NCBI GenBank assembly: GCA_029863305.1
Contig: JAOTVR010000006.1
Location: forward strand, 18,468-82,467
DNA length: 64,000 nucleotides
Source of the DNA: Gammaproteobacteria bacterium
GTDB taxonomy: Bacteria > Pseudomonadota > Gammaproteobacteria > Steroidobacterales > Woeseiaceae
Reading direction: 5' to 3'
Positions 21,809 through 31,031 of the stretch are shown one piece after another (position 1 is the first letter of the stretch; each line of letters opens with the position of its first letter). A program made the position numbers and the translations under genes. The notes beneath the pieces were generated by a model. It had not been told where the DNA came from. It saw only the letters and a list, made by a program, of their open reading frames with translations, and made no database searches.

Positions 21809-21823
21809 GCGAGGCCACCGCCA

Positions 21824-23035
21824 TCAGGACAGTGTTGTACGCACCTTGATTTCACCGTGCAGCGTCTTGTGGACGGGACAGCGATCCGCAATTTCGAGCA
21901 GCCGCGCAATCTCTTTTTCAGTAAGTTCGCCATCGAATGAAAGCTCGCGGCGGAACTCGTCGATTTTTCCGGTGGTGCTTTCACAGTCAGAACAATCTTC
22001 GGCGTGAACCTTGTCGTGGGATACACGCACGGTCGTTGACCGAAGCCGGAGCTTTTTCAGGCTCGCGTACATTTTCAAGGTCATGCTTGTGCAGGTTGCC
22101 AGGGCCGCCGCCAGCAGATCGTACGGAGACGGGCCCAGATCACCACCGCCAACCGACGCCGGCTCATCGGCGACAAGATGATGCCTGCCGACACGGAAGT
22201 CGGTTCGAAAGCTGTCCGTAAGGGTGCGCGCGACGACCTCGCCACCGTTCACCGCAAGCTCCACCGCATTGTCCGGCTCGGGCAAATACCGCGAAGCCCA
22301 CGCCGCAAGGACGCGGCCGACGTACAGCGAATCCTCGCTGCGGGACAACAGGTGGTCGGCCTTGTCGAGGCTTACAAAGCTCTTCGGGTGCTTGGCGGCT
22401 GCGAACAGCGTTCCGGCGTTGTCCACTTCGACGATGTCGTCGAGTGGCGCGTGCATGATCAACAGGGCCTTGCGAAGAGCCCCGATGGTCTTCGGCAAAT
22501 CGTGCGCGCCCAGGTCGTCGAGGAACTGCTGCCCGAGTGTAAATGGCCGGCCGCCGAGCGACACGGTCGCGAAGCCACTTCTTTCAAGCTCGTCCCGTGC
22601 GCCGGCAAACAGCCGCGCCACATGCGTCGGTTCCGCGGGTGAGCCGATCGTCGCCACGGCAACCGCCGCAGGAATGCTTGCCGCCGCCTGCAGCACGGCG
22701 GTGCCGCCGAGCGAGTGGCCAAGCAGAATCGCAGGCGCCGCGTAATGCGTGTCCAGAAATGCCACGGCGGCAAGCAGATCACTGATATTGCTCGAAAACG
22801 TGGTGTCCGCGAATTCGCCCTCACTTTGTCCGAGCCCGGTGAAGTCGAAACGCAGCACCGCGATGCCAGCGCCGTTCAACGCGCGACTGATATTAGTTGC
22901 AGCCTTGAGGTTCTTGGAGCAGGTGAAACAGTGAGCAAACAAGGCATAGGCTTGCACCGTGGTCGCCGGGAGATCGAGAATGCCCGACAACGTCTGCCCG
23001 TCAACATTTTCGAACTCGACCTTGAGATTCTGCAT
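21824..23035 (-). CDS. Fused alpha/beta hydrolase - OsmC family protein
   Basis: Two-domain protein of 403 residues. Residues 1-255 are an alpha/beta hydrolase with LFAHCFTCSKN near the N-terminus, nucleophile GHSLGG and a catalytic His in DKADHLLS. Residues 270-403 are an OsmC/Ohr-like thiol peroxidase domain with both reactive cysteines, in LAAALATCTSMTLKMYA and EIADRCPVHKTL. Such fusions are known and are assumed to act in peroxide or organic hydroperoxide defence. The gene interrupts the common yidC-mnmE pair, converging with yidC and diverging from mnmE. The substrate is unknown. Confidence 0.9.
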   Translation of the reverse strand: MQNLKVEFENVDGQTLSGILDLPATTVQAYALFAHCFTCSKNLKAATNISRALNGAGIAVLRFDFTGLGQSEGEFADTTFSSNISDLLAAVAFLDTHYAAPAILLGHSLGGTAVLQAAASIPAAVAVATIGSPAEPTHVARLFAGARDELERSGFATVSLGGRPFTLGQQFLDDLGAHDLPKTIGALRKALLIMHAPLDDIVEVDNAGTLFAAAKHPKSFVSLDKADHLLSRSEDSLYVGRVLAAWASRYLPEPDNAVELAVNGGEVVARTLTDSFRTDFRVGRHHLVADEPASVGGGDLGPSPYDLLAAALATCTSMTLKMYASLKKLRLRSTTVRVSHDKVHAEDCSDCESTTGKIDEFRRELSFDGELTEKEIARLLEIADRCPVHKTLHGEIKVRTTLS

Positions 23036-23064
23036 AACATGTATTCCTGTGGTCTTATTGGCAC

Positions 23065-24405
23065 ATGAAAGACACGACTGACACGATCGTTGCGCCGGCT
23101 ACGCCGCCCGGTATAGGAGGGGTCGGCGTCGTTCGCATATCGGGTGACGCTGCCGAGGCGATTGCACGACGGATGCTCGGCAGTTTACCTGAACCGCGAA
23201 CGGCGACGTATCGAACGTTTCGCGGCGCCGGCGGCGAACAGCTTGATGCCGGCCTTGCGTTGTACTTTCCGGCGCCAGCCTCCTTCACCGGAGACTCGGT
23301 GCTCGAGCTGCATGGACACGGCGGGCCGGTCGTTATGTCGTTGCTCGTCGATGCGGCCGTCGCGCTCGGCGCCAGACTGGCCGAGCCCGGCGAATTTACG
23401 AAGCGCGCTTTCCTGAATGACAAACTCGACCTGGCGCAGGCAGAAGCTGTTGCGGACCTGATCGGCAGCGGCACGGCACAAGCGGCACGCGCCGCGCTGC
23501 GATCATTATCGGGCGCCTTCTCCAGGTCGGTCGATGCGCTTGCCGAGCAACTCGTACGCTTGCGCATGCATGTCGAGGCAGCGATCGACTTTCCGGAAGA
23601 GGAGATCGACTTTCTCTCGGATGACGCGCTGCATGAACGACTCAGGCAATGTGCGGACGCGTTTGATGAGTTAACGAAGCAGGCGAGGATCGGGCGCGTA
23701 CTACGCGATGGTTTCCGCGTCGTCATCGTCGGCAAACCAAATGCGGGCAAGTCGAGTTTGCTGAATCTGCTCAGCGGTGAAGAAACAGCGATTGTCACCG
23801 AGGTGGCCGGCACGACACGAGACGTCCTGCGAGAGCAGATCAACATCGACGGTCTGGCCGTCGAGCTCGTCGATACCGCAGGGCTGCGAGACAACCCCGA
23901 TCGCATCGAAGCGGAAGGCATACGACGCGCACGTGAGGCGCTGACAACAGCAGATGCCGTGCTCTGGATCCAGGACGCAACACAGCCGCGAGAAACCGAC
24001 ATCGGTGAGCCGGTTCCCGCAGGCGCGCAGATCACCGTGGTGCGCAACAAGATCGATCTGACCGACGAAAGAGCGGGCGTTGCCGCTGCCGACGAGGCCT
24101 GCATCAAGCTGTCGGCCAAGAGCGGGGCAGGAATCAGCGCCCTGCAGGAACGGCTTCGCCAGCTGGCCGGCTACAAGAACCTTGGCGAGGGCGCCTTTAC
24201 GGCGCGCAAGCGCCATATCGACGCCCTGAATCGCGCGGCCGGGCATTTCAGCGCGGGGCAGAAAGCCCTTGCCGAAAGCCGCGCCGGGGAACTGCTGGCC
24301 GAAGAACTGCGCCTGGCGCAGGAGGCGCTCGGCGAAATAACGGGCGCGGTGTCATCAGACGACCTGCTTGGCCGGATCTTCGCGGATTTTTGTATCGGCA
24401 AGTAG
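23065..24405 (+). CDS. mnmE: tRNA modification GTPase MnmE
   Basis: With MnmG it forms the cmnm5U34 modification in tRNA anticodons. It is 446 residues. The N-terminal folate-binding domain begins TDTIVAPATPPGIGGVGVVR. The G domain has GKPNAGKSSL, the G2 region TTRD, DTAGLRD and the NKID specificity motif. The C-terminal sequence ends FCIGK, the essential cysteine tail. No clear ribosome site is seen ahead of the ATG. Confidence 0.97.
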   Translation: MKDTTDTIVAPATPPGIGGVGVVRISGDAAEAIARRMLGSLPEPRTATYRTFRGAGGEQLDAGLALYFPAPASFTGDSVLELHGHGGPVVMSLLVDAAVALGARLAEPGEFTKRAFLNDKLDLAQAEAVADLIGSGTAQAARAALRSLSGAFSRSVDALAEQLVRLRMHVEAAIDFPEEEIDFLSDDALHERLRQCADAFDELTKQARIGRVLRDGFRVVIVGKPNAGKSSLLNLLSGEETAIVTEVAGTTRDVLREQINIDGLAVELVDTAGLRDNPDRIEAEGIRRAREALTTADAVLWIQDATQPRETDIGEPVPAGAQITVVRNKIDLTDERAGVAAADEACIKLSAKSGAGISALQERLRQLAGYKNLGEGAFTARKRHIDALNRAAGHFSAGQKALAESRAGELLAEELRLAQEALGEITGAVSSDDLLGRIFADFCIGK

Positions 24406-24435
24406 GCCCGTCGAGAGTGTGGCGAGCCGCGCGCT

Positions 24436-25842
24436 CTAAGGAGCCTCCGGCCGAAAGCGGGGCTCGGTGATCGCCATCTCGGTGACGGGGCCGTAGCGGG
24501 CGACGTCCTCGCGGATCAGCTCGGCATCCCCCAGGATCACGAAGACGAGGTCATCCGGCGAGGGATAAACCGCGTTGATGACGGAGCGAATGGTTTCGCT
24601 GTCCGCCATCGCCACCGCATTTCCGTAGTCATTGATGAACGACTCGTCGAGTCCGAGCGCGTCGAGTTCGGCAAACTGGCCCGCGAGCTGTGAAGCCGTT
24701 TCGAGTTCGGGCGGGAACTGCCCGAGAATGTAGTTCTTGCCGGAGGCAATCGTCTCTTCGTCGAAGCCTTGTTCGCGCATTCGCATAAGCAGCGCCAGCG
24801 CCAGATCGATCGCAGCGACGGTCGATTCTGTTTTTGTGTAGGAAACCATTGCGACATAGCCAGGCATCGAGGGGCGCAGCAACACCGAGCGCGCACCATA
24901 AGTCAGCCCCGCCCTGGTGCGCAGCTCGTCCATCAGTAACGAGGTAATGCGGCCGCCAAACAGGGTGTTTGCGATATCGAGTTCAGCGCGCTGCGCATAG
25001 GCGATGTCGACTCCGACATTGCCTATCCAGAAATACGTCTGCGTTGCACCGGGCTTGTCCACGAGCAGGACGCGCCGGCCTTCGATCGGAAGCGGCGGCT
25101 CAATCTCCGGCAAAGGCGCGGCGGCCGGCTCCCAGTCGGCAAACGCAGCCGTCAGCTTTTCGGTCATCGAGGCCGTATCGAAATCCCCGGCGACAGCGAT
25201 GATCAGCCGATCCGAGCCGACGTGATCGGCAAAATACCCGCGCAGATCGCGATGCGTGATTTTCGCCAACGACGCTTCGTCACCGTCAATGGCCGTACCG
25301 TACGGGTGCTCATCGAACAGGAATGCCGTGCCGTAAAGCGGGTTCAAGCGCCGGAGGTCGCCGTCCTTCGCGGCCCGAATCAGGTTGATCTGTCGATCGC
25401 GGAGTTTGTCCATTTCGGCCGCATCGAGGGTCGGCGACCGCAACATGTCGGCGAGCAACTCGATCATCAGGTCCGCGTCACGCGCCAGGAACTCGGCGGA
25501 GATCGTTATGGACTCGAGGTCGGCACGCGCTGACAGGGAACCACCAACGGCATCTATGCTTTCGGCGAATTCGGCGGCGCTGCGATCGCCGGCGCCCTTT
25601 TCGAGCAAGCCCGCGAGCAGGCTCGCCAGACCGGCGCGGTCGTCCGGGTCGGTGACGGCGCCACCGCGAATGATGGCCTTGAGGCCAATAAGCGGAACGT
25701 CGTGTTTTTCGTGCACGATCAAAATGACGCCGTTGTCGAGCTGTACGCGGTGCGCGTCCGGCAGGGTCACGCCTTGTGCGGACACTGCACCAGTGTACAG
25801 GATGGCCCACAGCAGAAAGACCAGCGGTCGCAAGCGGATCAC
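24436..25842 (-). CDS. M16-family peptidase-like protein, zinc motif lost
   Basis: Exported protein of 468 residues; a GTG start overlaps the upstream M16 gene by four bases (GTGA). A signal peptide (about 1-22) ends at VSAQ. The M16 fold is clear (VQLDNGVILIVHEKHDVPLI, LFGGRITSLLMDELRTRAGLTYG), but the place of the HXXEH zinc site reads GLASLLAGLLEKG (about residues 71-83), with His, Glu and His replaced by Ser, Ala and Gly. The C-terminal substrate-binding half is kept. It is likely the non-catalytic partner of the M16 protein encoded just upstream, as in other paired M16 proteases. Partnership is inferred from adjacency. Confidence 0.9.
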   Translation of the reverse strand: MIRLRPLVFLLWAILYTGAVSAQGVTLPDAHRVQLDNGVILIVHEKHDVPLIGLKAIIRGGAVTDPDDRAGLASLLAGLLEKGAGDRSAAEFAESIDAVGGSLSARADLESITISAEFLARDADLMIELLADMLRSPTLDAAEMDKLRDRQINLIRAAKDGDLRRLNPLYGTAFLFDEHPYGTAIDGDEASLAKITHRDLRGYFADHVGSDRLIIAVAGDFDTASMTEKLTAAFADWEPAAAPLPEIEPPLPIEGRRVLLVDKPGATQTYFWIGNVGVDIAYAQRAELDIANTLFGGRITSLLMDELRTRAGLTYGARSVLLRPSMPGYVAMVSYTKTESTVAAIDLALALLMRMREQGFDEETIASGKNYILGQFPPELETASQLAGQFAELDALGLDESFINDYGNAVAMADSETIRSVINAVYPSPDDLVFVILGDAELIREDVARYGPVTEMAITEPRFRPEAP

Positions 25843-27500
25843 TGTGTGCTCTCCTCGGGGGGCGCGCGCAGGACGCCAACCGTCATGTTATTTGCATGGA
25901 ATACCCTGGCAGCGACGTCGCGCAGCTGTTCGGCCGTGACAGCCTCCAGGTTTGCGGGCAGGTCAAACAGCATCTCGTAGTTACCGTAGAAAACCTCAAA
26001 GCGACCGAGCGCGGCCGCTTTGCCGTCGATCGTCGCAAGCTCACGCCAGAATTGCGCGAGGATAATGTTCCGCGCTTTCGCCAGCTCGGCCTCCGTGACG
26101 CCCTCGGTGCCGACGCGCAGCAGCTCCTCGAGCACGCGCGCTTCCGCCACGACCGGGTCGGCGCCCGGCGGAAGCGTCAGGTAAAAATACGCCAGCCCCG
26201 GATCGAATCCCTCCGACTGGTAAGCACCGATGGACAGCGCCAGGCCCTCGTCCTCAACCAGCAGGCGATGCAGGCGCGACGATTCTCCTTCAGTGAGAAT
26301 GTTGAGCAACAGGCTCATCGGCAGTGTTTCCGGGTCAGTCGCGCTGGCCGCATGAAAAGCCATGTGCAACAACGGCGTCTGTGCTGCCGCTTCGACGAGA
26401 ACGCGACGCACGCCGAGTTGCTCGGGCTCGATCGTGCGTACCGGCGGCGGCGGCTCCTGTGCCGGCGTCGAGGCGAAAAACTTGTCGGCAAGCTTGAAGA
26501 TTTCCTTTGACGTGACGTCTCCGCTAACGATCACGGTGCGATTATTCGGCGCGTAGTAGGTGCGGTAATAATTGATCAGGTCGTTCTCGGTCCATGCTTC
26601 GATATCGGATGGCCAGCCGATCACCGGGAACTGATACGGGTGTGCGACAAAAGCGGTTGCCTGCACCTGTTCGGCGAGCTTCCAGAAGTTGTTGTTGTCG
26701 ATACTCGAGCGACGCTCCGAATACACAACCTCGCGCTCGCTGTTGACCACCTCGGCCACGGTTGTGAGGTTCTGCAGGCGATCACCCTCGAGGTCGAAAA
26801 TAGTCTCGAGCGCGGAGCGCGGGAACCAGTCCTGATAAACGGTGACATCCTCCGAGGTGTAGGCGTTGTTTGCGCCGCCCGCGGCCTCCATTGTGCGGTC
26901 AAATTCGCCGGGTTCGCGGTTCGACGTGCCAAGAAACATCATATGCTCGAAGAAATGGGACAGCCCGGTAATACCCGGGTATTCATTGCGGCCGCCGGCA
27001 CGGACAAAGTTATACAACACCACGTTCGGAATATCGTGATCCGGCCAGACGATGACCTTGAGGCCGTTATCGAGCGTCAGCGAGCGTATTTCAGGCGGTG
27101 ACTTCTCGGACACGGGCGCAGCGCCTTCCGGAACACCCGGTACCAGAAACTCGAAGGTCGGCAGTAAGCGCTGGCCAAAAACCGCGAGAACGCCGAGCAC
27201 GAGAAACACGGCAACGGCCGCATTGAGCTTCTGCCCGGTTTTGTAGACGATGGACTGTGTCTGATCGACATCGGCGGCTTTCTTGAGCCCGGCCGGCGTT
27301 ATTTCATAGGTCCAGGCAAATAACAACGCGACCGGAAAACCGACCGCCAGAATGAAATAGACGAAGGTGTTGGTCCAGGCCGGTACAGTCACGGCCGGCT
27401 GAATAGCGTCGACGAACCAAATGATCAGCCAGCCTGCTACGGCGTATAGCAGTGCGACCTTGAAAACGTTTCGACGGCGAAGTTCTGCGAACAGGGCCAT
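25839..27500 (-). CDS. Membrane-anchored M16 zinc peptidase with N-terminal multi-helix module
   Basis: Protein of 553 residues. Residues 1-75 form a membrane module (ELRRRNVFKVALLYAVAGWL, then AVGFPVALLFAWTYEITPAG) that I know from the N-termini of TPR, adenylate cyclase and beta-propeller signalling proteins of gammaproteobacteria. A further helix (about 92-112) follows. The M16 peptidase starts near residue 137, with the catalytic zinc motif HFFEH at 182-186 and the downstream SEREVVYSERR supplying the distal Glu. The start at 27500 is 10 bases after natB. It presumably forms a heterodimer with the following inactive M16 protein at the membrane. Confidence 0.9.
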   Translation of the reverse strand: MALFAELRRRNVFKVALLYAVAGWLIIWFVDAIQPAVTVPAWTNTFVYFILAVGFPVALLFAWTYEITPAGLKKAADVDQTQSIVYKTGQKLNAAVAVFLVLGVLAVFGQRLLPTFEFLVPGVPEGAAPVSEKSPPEIRSLTLDNGLKVIVWPDHDIPNVVLYNFVRAGGRNEYPGITGLSHFFEHMMFLGTSNREPGEFDRTMEAAGGANNAYTSEDVTVYQDWFPRSALETIFDLEGDRLQNLTTVAEVVNSEREVVYSERRSSIDNNNFWKLAEQVQATAFVAHPYQFPVIGWPSDIEAWTENDLINYYRTYYAPNNRTVIVSGDVTSKEIFKLADKFFASTPAQEPPPPVRTIEPEQLGVRRVLVEAAAQTPLLHMAFHAASATDPETLPMSLLLNILTEGESSRLHRLLVEDEGLALSIGAYQSEGFDPGLAYFYLTLPPGADPVVAEARVLEELLRVGTEGVTEAELAKARNIILAQFWRELATIDGKAAALGRFEVFYGNYEMLFDLPANLEAVTAEQLRDVAARVFHANNMTVGVLRAPPEESTQ

Positions 27501-27509
27501 ATTTGCATC

Positions 27510-28688
27510 CTAACCCAGCAGCCCCTCCCGCCGATACAGGCGGGCACAGATCCATGTCAGCATGGCCCCTATTGCCAGCGTGCTCAGGACCGAAATTGCG
27601 GCGTGCAGCAGGTTGACCGGCTCATTCTTGATCATGTCCACGAGCAGCAGGTGCTGGCTCAGGCTGGGTACGAACATGAATTCCAGCCGGGGCCGCAGGG
27701 TCAGAATGCTGACAATCAAAATTGGCAGTGTCGGCGCAATCAGCACGACGCTCAACCAGGTTTGCGCTTCCTTGTAGCTCTTGGTGAAAGATGCGACGAG
27801 CGTCATGAGTGAGGCGCCGAGCAGCATAAAAGGCAAGAGCAAAAGAAACGCCGCGAAGACGGTGCGGGCGCCGAAGTTCGGCGTCATGCCGAGCTGTTCG
27901 AGCGGCATGAACTTCAGCGCGACATAGAACGAACCAAGACTGAGCAGCAGCGACATGGCCATGAACAGGCAGGTTGCCGCTATCTTGCCCAGCATCAACT
28001 GATTTCGAGTGACGGGCAGAGAAAGAATCGGTTCCAGCGAGCCGCGCTCACGTTCGCCCGCGGTCGTGTCGATTGCGAGGTACATGCCACCCATCAACAG
28101 CGCGAAGATAAAAAAGTAACTCATCATGCCGAGCAACATTGCAGAGCGTCCGCTGGGCGTCGAGACATCGACATCGTCGACGTTGATGGGCCGCAAGACC
28201 ATCGGGCTGACGCCGCGTGCGACAAGCCGCATTGCGGCAAGCTCCTGGCTGTAGGAGTGCAGCGCGGTACGCACCCGGCGAGCATCACGCTCGGCCTGAG
28301 TATTCGCACGATCGGATATCAGGTCGACCTGCGCCGGAATCGAGCCGGCAAGTTGCTCGCCGAAGGACTCGGGCACGAAAACGACCACGTCGTGTGCGCC
28401 GGTCTTGACCGCCTCGACCGCAGCGGCGCGATCCATCGGTCCGGCAACAACGTCAATGTTATGGCTGCGCAGATAGCGCATCAGATTCGGTGCATGTTCC
28501 TGGCCGATAACGGGGACCTCGAGGTTGCGCTCGATGTCGTCGAGAGAGCGCTCGATCGACAGGTTGATGACAAACGCGAACAACAGCGGGCCGAATAAAG
28601 GACCCATGATCAGAGCGGAGGCGAGGGTGCGACGATCGCGAAAGTTGTCGACGACCTCTTTAACAAAAACCGTAATCAGGGTGCGCAT
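27510..28688 (-). CDS. NatB-like ABC transporter permease
   Basis: ABC-2-type membrane subunit of 392 residues. One N-terminal helix (LASALIMGPLFGPLLFAFVI) is followed by a large extracytoplasmic domain (about 45-180) and a cluster of helices (GMMSYFFIFALLMGGMYLAI onward) with the conserved ERERGSLEPILSLPVTRNQLMLGK. This layout fits NatB/YhaP-type exporters. The start overlaps the ATPase stop by one base (TAATG). The cargo is unknown; the Na+ export of Bacillus NatAB cannot be assumed. Confidence 0.88.
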   Translation of the reverse strand: MRTLITVFVKEVVDNFRDRRTLASALIMGPLFGPLLFAFVINLSIERSLDDIERNLEVPVIGQEHAPNLMRYLRSHNIDVVAGPMDRAAAVEAVKTGAHDVVVFVPESFGEQLAGSIPAQVDLISDRANTQAERDARRVRTALHSYSQELAAMRLVARGVSPMVLRPINVDDVDVSTPSGRSAMLLGMMSYFFIFALLMGGMYLAIDTTAGERERGSLEPILSLPVTRNQLMLGKIAATCLFMAMSLLLSLGSFYVALKFMPLEQLGMTPNFGARTVFAAFLLLLPFMLLGASLMTLVASFTKSYKEAQTWLSVVLIAPTLPILIVSILTLRPRLEFMFVPSLSQHLLLVDMIKNEPVNLLHAAISVLSTLAIGAMLTWICARLYRREGLLG

Positions 28689-29416
28689 TACTCGGGACCC
28701 ACCATCTCGATGGCGCGCACGAATGCATCTTCGAGATCGTCACGGCCTGTACGTTGGCGTATGCCGTCGGCGGAGTCATCAATCGCCACTTTGCCGTTCG
28801 CAATGATGACGATGTCGTCACACAATGCAGCGACTTCCTGCATGACATGGCTGGAAAACAACACGCAGCGACCGGCGTCCTTGAGTTTGAGTATCAAATC
28901 GCGCAATGAACGCGTCGCCATCACGTCAAGGCCGTTGCTGGGCTCGTCAAGAATGATGTTTTGCGGGTTATGTACAAGCGCGCGCGCGAGCGCGACCTTG
29001 GTTCGCTGCCCGTGCGAGAAGCCCTTGCTGCGGCGCTCGGCAAAGTCGCCGATCTCGAGCAGATCGACGATGCTCTCAACGCGCTCCTGCAGCGTGTGAT
29101 CGTCGAGTCCGCAGAGCTTCGCGTAGTAGGCAATGTTTTCTCTCGCGGTCAGGTGCGGGTACAGGCCGGCACCGTGTGGCAGTGCGCCGATGCGCTGTCT
29201 GGCCTGCAGGCTTGCGGTGACGACATCGGCGCCATCGATGCTGGCACTGCCCTGGTCGGGTTTGAGTACCGTGTACAGGATGCGCAAGGTGGTCGACTTG
29301 CCGGCGCCGTTGGGTCCCAGCAGGCCGGTGATCTTGCCGTCGGGCGCGTCGAAGCTGACACCCTGCACCGCACGAATCTTGCCGAAGGACTTGTAAATGT
29401 CGTTAACGCGAATCAC
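28688..29416 (-). CDS. NatA-like ABC transporter ATP-binding protein
   Basis: ATPase of 242 residues with Walker A GPNGAGKST, a Q-loop region, signature FSHGQRTKVALARALV (H replacing the usual second residue), Walker B NIILDEPSNGLD and the H-loop SSHVMQE. The GTG start at 29416 overlaps the upstream hydrolase stop by four bases (GTGA). It forms the exporter with the permease that follows. Confidence 0.92.
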   Translation of the reverse strand: MIRVNDIYKSFGKIRAVQGVSFDAPDGKITGLLGPNGAGKSTTLRILYTVLKPDQGSASIDGADVVTASLQARQRIGALPHGAGLYPHLTARENIAYYAKLCGLDDHTLQERVESIVDLLEIGDFAERRSKGFSHGQRTKVALARALVHNPQNIILDEPSNGLDVMATRSLRDLILKLKDAGRCVLFSSHVMQEVAALCDDIVIIANGKVAIDDSADGIRQRTGRDDLEDAFVRAIEMVGPE

Positions 29417-30870
29417 GGCATCGGCCCGGAGAAATCAAGGAAGAACGGCATGACAAAGGCGTCTTGCATGCACTCGGTATCAAGCGCGCCGGGGTCGGCG
29501 CTTGCCACGAATTCGGCGATCAGCTTTGGCATGCAGCCGGCGGCAATCTGGCCGTGACCCTGGCGCTCGTTGATGATATGGCGGGCGTTGCCGAGATCCA
29601 CGGCGGCGAGTTCGGCGTAACGCGGCGGTGTAATAGGGTCGGCATCGCCCGATAGCAACAGCACCGGCAGGTTGGTCGCCAGCGGCTCGCGAAAGCCGTC
29701 GTCGATCACGCCGCGCGGCCAGATCGCGCAAATCGACTCCAGCGCCTGAAGCTGCAAGGCGCCTATATAGCTGGCCTCCAGCGCAGCATAGTCGATCGTG
29801 TCGCGATCGACATACGGCAGGTCTTCGGTGCAGACAACGGCATTGTGCATGCCAAGCGAAAGCGCGTCGGCGAGGCTGCTGACGGTCAGCTTGAACTGCG
29901 CAGCCAGTGGCAGGAAGTTGCCATCTGCGGCCTCGTGTATCAGCAGCGGCATGATCGCCATGGATTGTGGCTGATAAGCGAGCAAGCGAATGGCAGCGGC
30001 AAGCTCGTCACGGCCAAAGTCCAGCACCTCGGGCCGGCCCGTGAGCGGATCGGCCAGCGTCACGGCGACAGCGCCCTCAGCGACCCGCGCTCGTATCGAC
30101 TCGAAATCGAGGTCGACCTCCGGAAAGCGTTCGTTGCAATCGGTGTCTGCCGCACAACGGGCGAGAATGCTGTCGAGCGCACGCTGCGCTTCTGTCGCGA
30201 TTTCAGGGCCGAGCGGTATTTGCGGCGGCACGACACCATCGAGAATGATCGTTCGTGTCGTGTCCGGGTAGCGACGCGCGTAGTGTTGCGCAACTCTTGT
30301 GCCGTAGGACGTGCCGAGCAGGTTCAGCGCTGGATAGCCGAGAGCCTGACGCAAGGCCTCAAGATCGGTAACAGCGACGCTGGTCGTGAAAAATTGCGGG
30401 TCGTGCGGTAGCTGCTCGAGGCACGTTGTTGTGAATTCTCGCGTTTGCTCGTCGCTGTATTGCCCCTCGACGATGTCGTCGTCGAACGGGCAATCCATGC
30501 GAGCAGATTCGCCCGTTCCGCGTTGATCCAGCAGCAGGATGTCGCGTTCGCGGCGCACGGCCTCGAACGCCGAATAGTATCCTGAGTAGAACTGAATCGC
30601 GCTGCCGCCAGGCCCACCCGCAAGCGGCACGAACGGATCGCGTTCCGGCTCGAGGTCCAGCGCGGGTACAACGGCCACGCGAAGCTCGATCTGCCCGGCG
30701 CCAGGATCGGCGGGGTTGAGGGGGCGCGCGAAACTGCCGCAGCGTGCCGCGATGCCCGGATACCCCGGCCCGGCGCTGATGCGGCAATCACTCAGCTCGA
30801 GAGCCGGTGCAACGCTTGATGCCGTGGTTGCGGCCAGCAGCAACACCGATAAGACTGTGATACGAGTCAT
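29413..30870 (-). CDS. Secreted alpha/beta hydrolase, TAP-like / proline iminopeptidase-like
   Basis: First gene of the operon, 485 residues from the ATG at 30870. A signal peptide (MTRITVLSVLLLAATTASSV) leads an S33-type alpha/beta hydrolase with the oxyanion region PLAGGPGGSA, DQRGTGES, nucleophile elbow GTSYGTR, acidic residue SGDADPITPP and catalytic His in ERQGHGQI; the C-terminal TAP-like domain is present. Family members release N-terminal peptides or Pro. An in-frame ATG at 30921 would put 17 residues ahead of the signal and was rejected. It is divergent from mnmG. Confidence 0.88.
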   Translation of the reverse strand: MTRITVLSVLLLAATTASSVAPALELSDCRISAGPGYPGIAARCGSFARPLNPADPGAGQIELRVAVVPALDLEPERDPFVPLAGGPGGSAIQFYSGYYSAFEAVRRERDILLLDQRGTGESARMDCPFDDDIVEGQYSDEQTREFTTTCLEQLPHDPQFFTTSVAVTDLEALRQALGYPALNLLGTSYGTRVAQHYARRYPDTTRTIILDGVVPPQIPLGPEIATEAQRALDSILARCAADTDCNERFPEVDLDFESIRARVAEGAVAVTLADPLTGRPEVLDFGRDELAAAIRLLAYQPQSMAIMPLLIHEAADGNFLPLAAQFKLTVSSLADALSLGMHNAVVCTEDLPYVDRDTIDYAALEASYIGALQLQALESICAIWPRGVIDDGFREPLATNLPVLLLSGDADPITPPRYAELAAVDLGNARHIINERQGHGQIAAGCMPKLIAEFVASADPGALDTECMQDAFVMPFFLDFSGPMP

Positions 30871-31031
30871 AAATAATCGCAGAATCCCTGGGCGCAGCAA
30901 TCTTGGCCACATGGCCGGCACAAGTAAAGCCGGGAAAGTAAGCCCGAATCAGCAGAAGCGGCGGCTGCGTTGTGGCGGCGCCAGAGCTAAGCGACTAAAA
31001 TGCGCCGCCCCTGTTGCGCATTATTGGACCA

